From: Paludibaculum fermentans
GTDB lineage: Bacteria > Acidobacteriota > Terriglobia > Bryobacterales > Bryobacteraceae
Assembly: GCF_015277775.1 (NCBI RefSeq)
Contig: NZ_CP063849.1
Coordinates: 2,542,001 to 2,606,000, forward strand
Direction of reading: 5' to 3'
Length of the DNA: 64,000 nt
Shown in pieces: positions 26,403 to 35,160 of the stretch; position 1 is the stretch's first letter; each line of letters begins with the position of its first letter. A program made the position numbers and the translations under genes. The notes below the pieces were generated by a model. It ran no database searches and had not been told where the DNA came from. It saw only the letters and a list, made by a program, of their open reading frames with translations.

Positions 26403-27326
26403 GTGGTCGAAACTGAACACGATCACCCGTCCTGTCAGTGCGCCGTGCTCGGTCCGCCGGCCGGCCCGATTGCCCGCTCCGCCTTCGCCGTCACCTTCAC
26501 ACCACCCCGGCCGGGCGCAACCTTCCGCTGGATCCAACTGCTCGTCAGCGCGTCGCCCGATGGCGGCGGTCATCCCTTCTGCTTTCTCCATCTCGATATC
26601 CCGGCCAGGGAACTCTGGCTCTATGGTGACGAGGGCGCTTTCGTCGGCCCCGTCCCCATGGGTTCCACCTCGTCCCTGCTCCAAAACTCCTTTTGCGCCG
26701 TGAACCCCGCCTCCACGCAGGCTGCCTACCTGGGCCCGGCCCTCACCTTCAAGACCAACATCGTCTTCAAGCACGCCTGCCCCGTCCCCCTTCGCCTCTA
26801 CCTGCGTTGCGAAATGGACGACGCCGAAACTACCGGCTGGATGCACAAAGCCGGCCTCTTTACGATTCGTCCCTGGTCCGGCGGCGAACCTCTGGTCGAG
26901 CCGAACAAAGGCTCCGGCACCCGGCAACTCTTCTCCTTGACCTTCCAGGACCCCGCGGAGCCCCTCGGCATCCTCAGCGGCTGGTCCCAATTCCTCATCG
27001 CGACCAGCCCCGAACCCAACGGCGAGCCATTCACCTTCCTCCACTTCGATCACGCCGGAGGCAAGCTGTGGATGTACTCCAGCGAGGAAGGCTTCTTCAT
27101 GGGACCGGCCACGCCGGGTGAACCGGACGCAGTCCTGGAAAGCAACACATGCCGGGTGGAGGTGGGCGAGATAAAAGAGACCCGGCGGGACGGCCGGCTC
27201 GCCATCGACATCCCCCTGGCTTTCAAGGAGACGATGACCGGCTCCAGAAACCTCTATCTGCGAACCCTGGACGCCCTGGGCCGCGACAGCGGCTGGCTCG
27301 AACGCGGCCAGTGGGTCATCCCCTAA
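26403..27326 (+). CDS. tandem-repeat-domain protein (Solibacter-type uncharacterised domain, two copies)
   Basis: I place the start at a GTG (26403) with AAGAGG five bases upstream, giving 307 residues; an in-frame start at 26262 is the alternative. The protein is two copies of one ~150-residue domain. Copy 1 has FRWIQLLVSASPDGG, FCFLHLDIPARELWLYGDEG, LQNSFCAV, ALTFK, LRLYLR and GWMHKAGLFTI. Copy 2 has LSGWSQFLIATSPEPNG, FTFLHFDHAGGKLWMYSSEEG, LESNTCRV, PLAFK, RNLYLR and GWLERGQWVI. The same pattern recurs in large secreted acidobacterial proteins, where its role is unknown. Here it stands alone, without a visible signal peptide or partner domain. A cytoplasmic or non-classically exported role cannot be told apart. 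Confidence 0.65.
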   Translation: MVETEHDHPSCQCAVLGPPAGPIARSAFAVTFTPPRPGATFRWIQLLVSASPDGGGHPFCFLHLDIPARELWLYGDEGAFVGPVPMGSTSSLLQNSFCAVNPASTQAAYLGPALTFKTNIVFKHACPVPLRLYLRCEMDDAETTGWMHKAGLFTIRPWSGGEPLVEPNKGSGTRQLFSLTFQDPAEPLGILSGWSQFLIATSPEPNGEPFTFLHFDHAGGKLWMYSSEEGFFMGPATPGEPDAVLESNTCRVEVGEIKETRRDGRLAIDIPLAFKETMTGSRNLYLRTLDALGRDSGWLERGQWVIP

Positions 27327-27757
27327 CAAAGCTCGCTGGAAAGCCATGCACCGCTCTGTTTCCCTGGACGCACACCCGCGCTCTACGCCCCTCAATGCCG
27401 GCTGCCAAAGGTACCTCCGCTCCAGTTCTCCCTTAAATCCGGTACCCGCCCAAACCCGGTGCCCGCCGGTCGCGGTATTTTTTCCATTTACTTTCAACCA
27501 CCTGCGGACATATAGCCCTGCAGCTCACGGACGAGCGGCTACACTCTGCACACTGGACACCGCGGTCTATCCGCCTCCAGCCGATCTTTGACTTCAGAAA
27601 CTCCACACTTCCGCCGGAGGAGTCTCTCTCCGCGACCGGAAAGGGAAGATCATTCCGGAATTTTGGCCGATCAAAGCCATCTCCTCCCCTTTTCTTCCCA
27701 TTCCGGGCGCAACACGAGACCTGCCCAGTTGCGGGCGTTGGCCAGCTCGTGACGCTG

Positions 27758-27924
27758 GCAATCCTCCGCTGCTGAGGGATCAAAGCCATTTATTCCCGTT
27801 TTCTTCCCCGTCGCGGCAGGAGCAGGAACGTCGCGTCCGCACCCGGTGCCAACAAGCCCGCAACGGTCGCAATCCACCGCTGTTGAGGGATCAAAGCCAT
27901 CTCTTCCCGTTTTCATCGCCCTGC
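27758..27924. repeat. degenerate direct repeats centred on GATCAAAGCCAT
   Basis: 27758-27803 and 27879-27924 share ~46 bases with about four differences (GCAATCC, CCGCTG, TGAGGGATCAAAGCCAT, TTCCCGTTTTC). A shorter third copy lies at 27669-27693. The 109- and 121-base periods leave ~75-base gaps, too long and irregular for CRISPR spacers. Confidence 0.65.
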
Positions 27925-27980
27925 GGCTTCCATAGCGAAGCCAGGCGCAGGCTTCCCCTCAAACCCCAACGGAACCCGCA

Positions 27981-28064
27981 CGGGGACGTTCCTCCCCTGG
28001 CCCGCAAACCCACCATGCTCCCATTCAACACTCGACCCCAGGTGGCCAGGGCGGGAACGTCCCC
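27981..28064. repeat. near-perfect 21-bp inverted repeat
   Basis: GGGGACGTTCCTCCCCTGGCC at 27981-28001 pairs with the segment at 28044-28064 (GGCCAGGGCGGGAACGTCCC and one more base), with one mismatch and a 42-base loop. A related half-unit (GGAACGTCGCGTCC) lies at ~27826. This may be a palindromic dispersed repeat. Confidence 0.6.
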
Positions 28065-28289
28065 CACCGCAATACTCTCCCCCCAACCAGGGAACAGCAC
28101 GCCAACAGCCTCTTCCCTAGGTCTACCTCCAGGTCCGCGAGACGGCCAACCAGTCCCCCAAAACCCGCCCTCCGCCACACCACTCGCTGCACGACTATGA
28201 TTGAGATTGATCGATTTTGCTGCACCTTGAGAGGCCCTCACCGTTGCACCCCTGCTTTGGGATATATTGGCAATCCGAGGAGACGCTCC

Positions 28290-28529
28290 ATGTCGATGAG
28301 TGAGCCGGCCCCGCACCAAACCTCCGGCCCCCATGGGATTTTCGAAAAGGCGCCCGTCAACGCGCCTCCATCCGCCCATCCCTCAACTCACCTCCGGCAG
28401 CCGCCCCCTCACCGCCTCAGCGCCGCGCCCGTAAGCCCGGCATCACACAAACTTCTTTCAAAAACAATCAGGGCCCGGAAATCCGGAAGCCGCCCGGCTG
28501 ATGTACACGTAGGAGATAACAATGGCTAA
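28290..28529 (+). CDS. possible short leader ORF ahead of the carbohydrate operon (tentative)
   Basis: An ATG at 28290 has GAGGAG seven bases upstream and opens a 79-residue frame (MSMSEPAPHQTSG...) that ends 8 bases inside the epimerase gene. The product is rich in P, S, A and H and matches no family I know. The good ribosome-binding site and the overlap could mean translational coupling, but the composition is also that of a chance high-GC frame. Confidence 0.22.
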   Translation: MSMSEPAPHQTSGPHGIFEKAPVNAPPSAHPSTHLRQPPPHRLSAAPVSPASHKLLSKTIRARKSGSRPADVHVGDNNG

Positions 28530-29472
28530 GAGAATTTCGATCGGATCGTGGGCCTACACCATCGGCCCATACGCGAGCCACCCCGTGCCGTTCGGCGAGG
28601 TCTGCGACCAGCTGAAGGCGCTCGGTTTCGATGGCGTGGAATTGGGAGCCTTCCCCCCGCACCCGAATCCAGGCAACCCCAATGGACCTGACTCCGAATG
28701 GCCCGGAGCCATGCCCGAGAAGTCCCAGCGCGCCGACCTCAAAGCCGAGCTCGCCGCCAAGGGACTCGCCCTCAGCGGCATCGCCGCCAACCTCTGGGGC
28801 GAGAAACTCATCAATACCGACGACCAGACCAAGTACATCTCGGAGTTCAAGCGCAACGCCGAGTTCGCACAGGACCTCGGCATCGGCGGCGTCCGCGTCG
28901 ACTCCGTCCAGCCCCCCACCATCCTGCGCGATGTCGACTACGATGTCGCCCTCAAGCGCGTCGTCAGCACCTGGAAGACCTGCGCCGAAATCGCCGCCGA
29001 CTACGGCCTCTACGTCACCTGGGAGTTCGAGCCCGGCTTCGCCTTCAATAAGCCCAGCGACATCGCCCGCGTCCACGACGGCGTCAACAAGGCCAACTTC
29101 GGCCTCATGTACGACACCTGCCACGGCCAGATGGTCGGCGTGAACGGCACCCGCCAGGAAGGCACGAAAGAGGTCTTCCCCAATCAGGTCGAGTTCCTCC
29201 GCTTCCTCACCGGCCGCATCAACCACATCCACCTCATCGATAGCGACAACACCTGCCACAAGGACGCTGAAGGCAACGACGAGACCTCGGCCCACCCGCC
29301 CTTCGGCCAGGGCGCAATCGACTTCGACGAAGTCCTCCCTGCCCTCATCAAAGCCTCCGCCGCCAACCACGACTGGTGGACCATCGACCTCTGCTTCTGG
29401 CCCGACGCCTGGAAGGCCACCGAGTCCTGCAAGAAGGCCGTCGACAAGCTCAACGCGAGGTACGGAGGATGA
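28522..29472 (+). CDS. sugar phosphate isomerase/epimerase (xylose-isomerase-like TIM barrel)
   Basis: This 316-residue protein has AGGAGA seven bases before the ATG. It has the AP-endonuclease-2/xylose-isomerase-like TIM-barrel pattern. The start reads [12 protein letters not shown], then [20 protein letters not shown] on beta-2, [17 protein letters not shown] (metal-ligand Glu ~172), YDTCHGQM (Asp and His ligands ~197-200), HIHLIDSD (His ligand) and a final acidic region. There is no signal peptide, so it acts in the cytoplasm. Such enzymes isomerise or epimerise ketoses, inosose or 3-keto sugars. It is the first gene of an operon: its stop overlaps or nearly touches the next gene, an oxidoreductase, in line with a shared sugar oxidation-epimerisation route. 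Confidence 0.85.
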   Translation: MAKRISIGSWAYTIGPYASHPVPFGEVCDQLKALGFDGVELGAFPPHPNPGNPNGPDSEWPGAMPEKSQRADLKAELAAKGLALSGIAANLWGEKLINTDDQTKYISEFKRNAEFAQDLGIGGVRVDSVQPPTILRDVDYDVALKRVVSTWKTCAEIAADYGLYVTWEFEPGFAFNKPSDIARVHDGVNKANFGLMYDTCHGQMVGVNGTRQEGTKEVFPNQVEFLRFLTGRINHIHLIDSDNTCHKDAEGNDETSAHPPFGQGAIDFDEVLPALIKASAANHDWWTIDLCFWPDAWKATESCKKAVDKLNARYGG

Positions 29473-29477
29473 GAGAG

Positions 29478-30635
29478 ATGAAGGAACTCCGCATCGGCAT
29501 GATGGGCTACGGCTTCATGGGCCGCACCCACTCCAACGCCTACAAGCGGCTCACTGACTTCTTCCCGGTTCACCACAAGCCCGTCCTCAAGGCCGTCTGC
29601 GCCCGCAACGCCGAAAAGGCCCAGGCCTTCGCCGACAACTGGGGCTACGAACGCGTCGAGACCGATTGGCGCAAAGTCGTCGAGGCGCCCGACATCGACC
29701 TCATCGACATCGGCACCCCCAACGACACCCACTACGAGATGGCCCTCGCCGCCGCCAAGAACGGCAAGATGGTCTGCTGCGAAAAGCCGCTCGCCCTCAG
29801 CGTCGCCCAGGCGGAAGAGATGACCAAGGCCGTCGAAGACGCCGGCGTCCCCAACATGGTCTGGTTCAACTACCGCCGTGTCCCCGCCATCGCCCTCGCC
29901 AAACAGGTCGTCGACGAAGGCCGCATCGGCCGCGCCTTCCACTACCGCGCCACTTACCTCCAGGATTGGACCATCGCCACCGACGTGCCCCAGGGCGGCG
30001 CCGGCCTCTGGCGCCTCGACTCCGATGTCGCCGGCAGCGGCGTCACCGGCGACCTCCTGGCCCACTCCATCGACACCGCCATGTGGCTCAACGGCCCCAT
30101 CACCCGCGTCGTCGCCAAGACCGAGACTTTCGTGAAGGAACGCGTCCACGCCGTCACCGGCAAGGTCCAGCCCGTCGGCATCGACGATGCCTGCATGTTC
30201 CTCGCCGAGTTCGCCAACGGCTCCATGGGCACCTTCGAATCCACCCGCTACGCCCGCGGCCGCAAGAACTTCAATACCTTCGAACTCAACGGAGCCGACG
30301 GCAGCCTCTACTTCGACCTCGAGGAACCGGAATACCTGCAGTACTTCGAATACCTGCAGAAGCAGTCCGGCAAGAAGCTCGAGAGCCATCTCACCGGGTG
30401 GCGCAAAATCCACGTCACCAACTCCGAGCACCCCTACATGAATCGCTACTGGGTGCCCGGAACCTGCATCGGCTACGAACACACCTTCCTCAACGCCCTG
30501 GCGGATTTCGTCATGGGCATCGAATCAGGAAAACCAACCGAGCCCACGTTCCGTACGGCGCTCCAGACCCAGAAGGTCTGCGACGCCGTGCTCGACAGCG
30601 CCCGGTCAGGCAGTTGGAAAGAAACAGGAGTATAG
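29478..30635 (+). CDS. Gfo/Idh/MocA family NAD(P)-dependent oxidoreductase, cytoplasmic
   Basis: From the ATG at 29478, with GGAGG nine bases upstream, this encodes 385 residues; an ATG at 29469 overlapping the previous stop is also possible. The Rossmann domain begins [17 protein letters not shown] appears as [16 protein letters not shown] (~97-112), the family catalytic lysine motif. The C-terminal beta-sheet domain includes [22 protein letters not shown], with the conserved Asp and His positions of this group. No signal peptide is present, unlike the following paralogue. It probably oxidises or reduces a sugar or keto-sugar in the cytoplasm, working with the upstream TIM-barrel enzyme. The next gene follows after 2 bases. 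Confidence 0.88.
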   Translation: MKELRIGMMGYGFMGRTHSNAYKRLTDFFPVHHKPVLKAVCARNAEKAQAFADNWGYERVETDWRKVVEAPDIDLIDIGTPNDTHYEMALAAAKNGKMVCCEKPLALSVAQAEEMTKAVEDAGVPNMVWFNYRRVPAIALAKQVVDEGRIGRAFHYRATYLQDWTIATDVPQGGAGLWRLDSDVAGSGVTGDLLAHSIDTAMWLNGPITRVVAKTETFVKERVHAVTGKVQPVGIDDACMFLAEFANGSMGTFESTRYARGRKNFNTFELNGADGSLYFDLEEPEYLQYFEYLQKQSGKKLESHLTGWRKIHVTNSEHPYMNRYWVPGTCIGYEHTFLNALADFVMGIESGKPTEPTFRTALQTQKVCDAVLDSARSGSWKETGV

Positions 30636-30637
30636 AG

Positions 30638-31825
30638 ATGAAAGACGTAACCAGACGCGGTGTCGTGGCCGGAGCGGCCGGCGGCCTGATGCTGGTGAAG
30701 CCCGAAACCGCTTTCGGCTACCAGGCCAATTCGAAGGTGGTCTTCGGGATTATCGGAACGGGCGGCCGCGGCACCTATGTCGGCACCCACATGACCAATG
30801 ACGCGAATGCGCAGTTGGGGGCCATCTGCGACATTTACCCGGATCGCATCGACCGGGGCAAGACGCAGATCCCCGGCGCCGACAAGGTGCCGGCCTATAA
30901 GGACCTCAACGAACTGCTGGCGCGCAAGGACATCGACGCGGTGCTCATCGCCACGCCGGTCTTCCTGCACCCCGTGCACTTTGAAGCCGCCGTCAAAGCC
31001 GGCAAGCATATCTATTGCGAGAAGCCCGCCGGCGCCAGCGTGGCCGGTGTCAAACGCCTGCTCGCCGCCGCGAAGAAGGCTGACCCGTCCAAGACGATCC
31101 AGTTCGGCTTCCAGCAGCGCCACAGTCCCGAGTACCTCAAGGCCTGGGACATCTACAAAGCCGGCAAGATCGGCGACGTGAAGATGATGATGAGCTACTG
31201 GGTTCTCGGCGGCACGCCGCCTACCCAGGGCCCCACCACACCCCTTCCGCCCGAGGAAGAGAAGATCCGCCGCTGGGGCAGTTGGCGCGAAACCTCCGGC
31301 GGCCCCATCGTCGAACAGGACTGCCATGGCGTCGACGTCCTCAACTGGTGGGCCGAAGCCCATCCCACCAAGGCCATCGGCACCGGCGGCCTGCGCTATC
31401 CCATCCCTTACGGCGACTGGACGTCCGACCACCACAACATCACCTACTACTACCCCAAGGGCATCGAAGGCTGGCTCATCTCCGTCAAACACACCGCCGG
31501 CTATCGCGATGTGAAGGAGCAGATGTACGGCTCCCAGGGCATGCTCGAACTGGCCCGCACTTACTACAAGTGGCACGGCCCCATCGCCACCTCGCCGTTG
31601 AAGAACGCCGACGACCTGCGCGACCGCAGCCTCATCGAGCGCGGCGACTCCAAGCGCGAAATCACCATCGACGCCATCGAGTACTTCTACAAGAGCATCG
31701 TCGACAAGAAGCCGCACAACCTCGCCCAGGACGCGGCCGACAGCACACTCACCTCGCTCCTCGGCCGCATGGCCTTCGAGAAGAAACGCGAAGTCACCTG
31801 GGAGGAACTGCTCAAGTCAGAGTAG
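30638..31825 (+). CDS. Gfo/Idh/MocA family oxidoreductase with Tat signal
   Basis: I choose the ATG at 30638, preceded by CAGGAG and two bases after the previous stop. The same frame stays open far upstream inside the neighbour, but that is coincidental. The 395-residue product starts MKDVTRRGVVAGAAGGLML, a twin-arginine signal, so it should be exported folded with its bound nucleotide. The Rossmann motif is FGIIGTGGRGTYVG, the lysine motif CEKPAGASVAGV, and the C-terminal domain includes GGPIVEQDCHGVDVLNWW with the conserved Asp/His. Exported Gfo/Idh/MocA proteins with tightly bound cofactor act on glycosides, including oxidation at C3. It is the last gene of the three-gene operon and is followed by a strong terminator. 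Confidence 0.88.
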   Translation: MKDVTRRGVVAGAAGGLMLVKPETAFGYQANSKVVFGIIGTGGRGTYVGTHMTNDANAQLGAICDIYPDRIDRGKTQIPGADKVPAYKDLNELLARKDIDAVLIATPVFLHPVHFEAAVKAGKHIYCEKPAGASVAGVKRLLAAAKKADPSKTIQFGFQQRHSPEYLKAWDIYKAGKIGDVKMMMSYWVLGGTPPTQGPTTPLPPEEEKIRRWGSWRETSGGPIVEQDCHGVDVLNWWAEAHPTKAIGTGGLRYPIPYGDWTSDHHNITYYYPKGIEGWLISVKHTAGYRDVKEQMYGSQGMLELARTYYKWHGPIATSPLKNADDLRDRSLIERGDSKREITIDAIEYFYKSIVDKKPHNLAQDAADSTLTSLLGRMAFEKKREVTWEELLKSE

Positions 31826-32150
31826 GCTTCCTGACACCGCGGCACGAACACGAAGGGCGGCGAAGGGCTCAACAGCCCCCGCCGCCCTTCTTCCTTGCGC
31901 TTCCGGCCTAAATTTAAAGCAGAACTCAAAAGAAGCCTTGCAAAGCTTCAAAAATTCATGTAATGTCCCGCAATGTAGTGGTCGCGGCTGGGCCAGACTA
32001 TGGAGGAGGGAAGTATTTTCAGGCTCCAGCCACCTCGGCATGCGTGAGTCTCCGTCGACATCAGCTGTCAGCGCTGTTTGATCCGGCTTGCTTCTGCAGG
32101 GGTCGACTCAGCCGCCATCACTGCAACCTCGTCCTCGCCTTCTCTTCGCC
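31826..32150. other. convergent intergenic region with terminators
   Basis: It holds the strong hairpin at 31852-31894. A weak minus-strand hairpin with a TTTT tail (GAAGC...GCTTC, 31932-31949) could terminate the GH2 gene. Nothing else is apparent. Confidence 0.5.
31852..31894 (+). terminator. rho-independent terminator of the isomerase/oxidoreductase operon
   Basis: GAAGGGCGGC at 31852-31861 pairs perfectly with GCCGCCCTTC at 31881-31890, followed by TTCCTT. It lies 27 bases after the stop codon of the Tat-exported oxidoreductase. Confidence 0.75.
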
Positions 32151-34448
32151 CTAGACGCGCTCAGGCGTGGCCGGGCTTACATTCACTACGGCTGTCCGGG
32201 TGCCCAGGTAGGGGTGCTTGGCCGTCAGCCGGACTGTGCCGCCCGCCTCCTTCGCCCTGATCCATACCGCGCCCGTCCCGCCAGTGATGGCGAACGGATT
32301 CTCGCCCACCAGCTCGCCTGGCCCGCTGATCGTCAGCGCCACCGCCCCCGTCGCGAACGGCCGGATGTTGCCATATTCGTCGGTGATCAGCAGCACCACC
32401 CGCGTGGCGTCGCGCCCGTCGCCCACGATGGTCTGGTCATCCGGCAGCAGCTTGAGGTCTGCGTCCTTGCCCGAGCCCGACAGCGTCAACGTCTTGGCCA
32501 GCTTGCCCTTCACATAGCCCTCGATCTTCAGGTCGCCCCACGGATCCAGCGGCAAGTCACTCAGGTTCATCATGAACGGCGGGTACTTCAGGTGGGCAAA
32601 GGTCTTGCGATCCGGGTCCAGCTCCATCTTGAGCGTCCCGGCGAAATACACCTTCAGGTGGTCGCAGTTCGAAAGGATCGGCACCGTGCCCACCCCGCCC
32701 GCCTCCGACTTGTCGCCCGACGACCAGAAGAACCCGGCCTCCAGTACGGTCTCTTCCTCCGGGTCCACCTGCGACTTGTAGAAGTAGGCCGCCGGCTTGG
32801 GGATGCGGAAGATATCGCTGACCCCGTGGTAGCAGATGTGGTCGCCCGACCCGAAGTTGGAGTGCGTGTTGTAGTCGAACGCGCACCACGAGATGCCGCC
32901 CGCATAGCGGTCGTCCGACGAGAGCTGGTTGTGGACGCGGGCATGCCGGATCACATGCTCGGCCACGCGCGTCACATTGTCGAACCGCTTGGTCGAGAAC
33001 ATGTGCCCGCTGAACTCGGTATTGAGGTACAGCGGGTGGTTCGGCATCCGCAGCGGGAAGCCGAAGTCGTTCATCGTGAAGACGTCCTCCAGCCGCTCGG
33101 AGTCGTAGATGTAGCGGATGCCGCCCGTCTGGCGCAGGTCGTCCAACTGGTGCGCCAGCGCGTTGGTCCGGGTGTAGAACTCGTGGTTGTCCTGCGACTC
33201 GTTGATACGCACGCCCCACAGGATGATGGAGGGATGGTTCCAGTCGCGCCGGATCATCTCACCCACGTTCCGCACGGCCACGTCCTGCCACGCCTTGTCG
33301 CCGATGTGCTGCCAGCCGGGGATCTCCTCCAGCACCAGCAGGCCCAGTTCGTCGCAGGCGTCCAGGAAGTCCACTGACTGCGGGTAGTGCGAGGTCCGCA
33401 CGATGTTGCAGTGCAGCTCCCGCTTGAGGATCCACGCGTCGCGCCGCTGCACGCGCGCCGGCATCGCCCCGCCCACATAGGGGAAGGTCTGGTGGCGGTT
33501 GACCCCGCGCAGCTTCACCGGAGAGCCGTTCAACCGGAAGCCCGCCGGGGTGAACCCGGCCTCGCGGAACGCAGTCCGCGTGCGGTACTCGTCCTTCGCT
33601 CCATCGCTGGTCTCCAGCCGCACCACGACCGTGTACAGCTTCGGGGTCTTCAGGTCCCAAAGTGTGATGGCACCCAACGACTCGAGGCTGATGTCGTGAT
33701 GGTCCGCCGCCGCGGATACATCGGCCGTGGCTGTCTTCAGCACGGTGGACCCGTCGCGCAGCTCGGCAGTCAGCTTCGCCGGACCGGCAATCGGCCCGTT
33801 CAGATAGCAGCGCACCCGCAGCGCCCGGCTGCTCTCCAGCGGGTTCACCGGGCTGGCGAAGACGTTCTCAATGAACGTCTGGGGGACCACCCGGAGTTGG
33901 ACGTCACGGTAGATGCCGCCAAAGGTGAGGTAGTCGATGTTGGCCCCAAACGGCGGAATGTCGGGCCGTTCCGTCGAGTCGACCTGGACGGCCAGGACGT
34001 TCTCCGCGCCTAACTTCAGGTGCGGAGTGAGGTCGAAGGAGAACGGCGTGTAGCCCCCCTTGTACTCGGGGAACGTGTGGCCGTTGATGGTCACCGTGGA
34101 GGCGGTCATGGCGCCGGCGAAGTCGGCAAAGACGCGATGGCCCTTCCACTGCGGCAGTGCCTGGAAGCGGCGGCGGTAGGCCGAGACGAACTGGAAGTCC
34201 TTCTCCTCGAAGCTGTGCCACGGCAGCACGACATTCGTGTGCGGCAGCGTGACCTTGGCCCACTGGGTGTCGTCGAACTCCGGCGCGGCGAAGCCTTGCG
34301 GAGCCTTGCCGCCAAAGCGCCAGTTGCGGTTCAGCTCATAGACGCGCTGCACGCCGGCGGGCGTGGGCTGGACCTGGGCGCTGAGGGCGGTGGCGGCGGT
34401 GCCCAGGATGAACGATCGGCGGTCGACGGGGGCGGTGAGGTGCTTCAT
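32151..34448 (-). CDS. Tat-exported glycoside hydrolase family 2 enzyme
   Basis: The product has 765 residues. The N terminus carries a twin-arginine signal (DRRSFILGTAATALSAQ, ~9-25). A GH2 sugar-binding beta-sandwich (~35-180) includes WAKVTLPHTN and FADFAGAMTASTVTINGH. An immunoglobulin-like domain follows (~190-290). The TIM barrel (~300-590) has RGVNRHQTFPYVGGAM, IVRTSHYPQSVDFLDACDELGLLVLEE and WGVRINES, where Asn-Glu is the acid/base. NTEFSGHMF supplies the likely nucleophile Glu. A C-terminal Ig-like segment is ~615-765. GH2 members are beta-galactosidases, mannosidases and glucuronidases; specificity is not readable here. The gene diverges from the DUF1080 gene over a 58-bp intergenic space, so the two may share control. 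Confidence 0.88.
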   Translation of the reverse strand: MKHLTAPVDRRSFILGTAATALSAQVQPTPAGVQRVYELNRNWRFGGKAPQGFAAPEFDDTQWAKVTLPHTNVVLPWHSFEEKDFQFVSAYRRRFQALPQWKGHRVFADFAGAMTASTVTINGHTFPEYKGGYTPFSFDLTPHLKLGAENVLAVQVDSTERPDIPPFGANIDYLTFGGIYRDVQLRVVPQTFIENVFASPVNPLESSRALRVRCYLNGPIAGPAKLTAELRDGSTVLKTATADVSAAADHHDISLESLGAITLWDLKTPKLYTVVVRLETSDGAKDEYRTRTAFREAGFTPAGFRLNGSPVKLRGVNRHQTFPYVGGAMPARVQRRDAWILKRELHCNIVRTSHYPQSVDFLDACDELGLLVLEEIPGWQHIGDKAWQDVAVRNVGEMIRRDWNHPSIILWGVRINESQDNHEFYTRTNALAHQLDDLRQTGGIRYIYDSERLEDVFTMNDFGFPLRMPNHPLYLNTEFSGHMFSTKRFDNVTRVAEHVIRHARVHNQLSSDDRYAGGISWCAFDYNTHSNFGSGDHICYHGVSDIFRIPKPAAYFYKSQVDPEEETVLEAGFFWSSGDKSEAGGVGTVPILSNCDHLKVYFAGTLKMELDPDRKTFAHLKYPPFMMNLSDLPLDPWGDLKIEGYVKGKLAKTLTLSGSGKDADLKLLPDDQTIVGDGRDATRVVLLITDEYGNIRPFATGAVALTISGPGELVGENPFAITGGTGAVWIRAKEAGGTVRLTAKHPYLGTRTAVVNVSPATPERV

Positions 34449-34487
34449 GGGTGTCTCTGCGACATCAACCTATCACAGCCGGGTGCA

Positions 34488-34496
34488 TGATATAGT
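34488..34496 (+). promoter_or_regulatory. candidate extended -10 promoter of the DUF1080 gene
   Basis: TGATATAGT reads as an extended -10 element (TGnTATAGT) only 10 bases before the ATG at 34507, implying a very short or leaderless mRNA. It sits in the 58-bp gap shared with the divergent GH2 gene. Confidence 0.35.
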
Positions 34497-34506
34497 CCAG
34501 GGCGAG

Positions 34507-35154
34507 ATGAGAGGCGCACCCTACACCCTGATCGCGGCTCTGCTCTGTGCGCCCCTGGCGGCGCAGGCGCAGGGCGAATGGAAGACCCTGTTCGACGGCA
34601 AGTCCCTGGAAGGCTGGAAAGAGACGCAGTTCGCCCGCCACGGCGAAGTGAAGCTCGAGAACGGCGCCATGCTGCTGGGCCTCGGCCAACCGCTGACCGG
34701 CGTGAACCTCAGCACGCCATTCCCCAAGATGAACTACGAGATCCGCTTCGAGGCCATGCGGGTCAGGGGCGGCGACTTCTTCGCCAGCCTGACCGTCCCT
34801 GTGGGCGAGTCGTTCGCGACCTTCGTGACGGGCGGCTGGGGCGGCGACATCGTGGGCCTGTCGAGCATCAACGGCTGGGACGCCTCCGACAACGAGACCC
34901 GCTCCTACTTCACGTTCGAGAACGGCCAGTGGTACACCTTCCGCCTGCAGGTCACGCCCGAACGGATCGTAGGCATGATCGACGATCAGGTGGTCTTCAA
35001 TCCAGGTATAGCGGGCAGGACAATCAGCATGCGGCCCGGGGAGATCAAGCTGTCGACGCCGTTCGGCTTTGCGTCGTACAACTCGGTGGGGGCAGTCAGG
35101 AAGGTCGAATATCGCCTGCTGCGGCCCCCGTCTGGAGACCGCAGCAAGGATTGA
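34507..35154 (+). CDS. secreted DUF1080 protein (3-keto-glycoside hydrolase-like)
   Basis: From the ATG at 34507 this encodes 215 residues; the open frame upstream to 34363 runs inside the GH2 gene and is not used. Residues 1-22 are a signal peptide (YTLIAALLCAPLAAQA). The mature protein starts GEWKTLFDGKSLEGWK, the DUF1080 hallmark, then adopts the concanavalin-like sandwich (YEIRFEAMRVRGGDFFASLTVP, WYTFRLQVTPERIVGMIDDQVV, FGFASYNSVGAVRKVEYRLL). DUF1080 proteins have been described as hydrolases of 3-keto-disaccharides and glycosides. Its position between a GH2 gene and an exported Gfo/Idh/MocA gene fits that role. It converges on the next gene, leaving 6 bases between stops. Confidence 0.85.
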   Translation: MRGAPYTLIAALLCAPLAAQAQGEWKTLFDGKSLEGWKETQFARHGEVKLENGAMLLGLGQPLTGVNLSTPFPKMNYEIRFEAMRVRGGDFFASLTVPVGESFATFVTGGWGGDIVGLSSINGWDASDNETRSYFTFENGQWYTFRLQVTPERIVGMIDDQVVFNPGIAGRTISMRPGEIKLSTPFGFASYNSVGAVRKVEYRLLRPPSGDRSKD

Positions 35155-35160
35155 GACAGG

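Larger units (their letters stand above)
27327..28521. other. 1.2-kb non-coding stretch rich in degenerate repeats
   Basis: No full gene is supported. It contains three copies of a GATCAAAGCCAT-centred repeat (27669, 27778, 27899) and a long inverted repeat (27981-28001 with 28044-28064). A short possible leader ORF (28290-28529) runs just ahead of the carbohydrate operon. The promoter of the operon at 28522 should lie in its right end. Confidence 0.55.

Noticed and set aside
27669-27924. Repeats at ~110-120-base intervals as a CRISPR array
   Set aside because: Only three copies, uneven period, ~75-base gaps, degenerate repeats and no cas genes nearby.
29666-31825. One 719-residue fused protein spanning the two Gfo/Idh/MocA genes
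   Set aside because: Its first ~320 residues are an arginine/proline-rich shadow frame of the upstream gene; the true second gene starts at 30638 with a Tat signal and its own ribosome-binding site.
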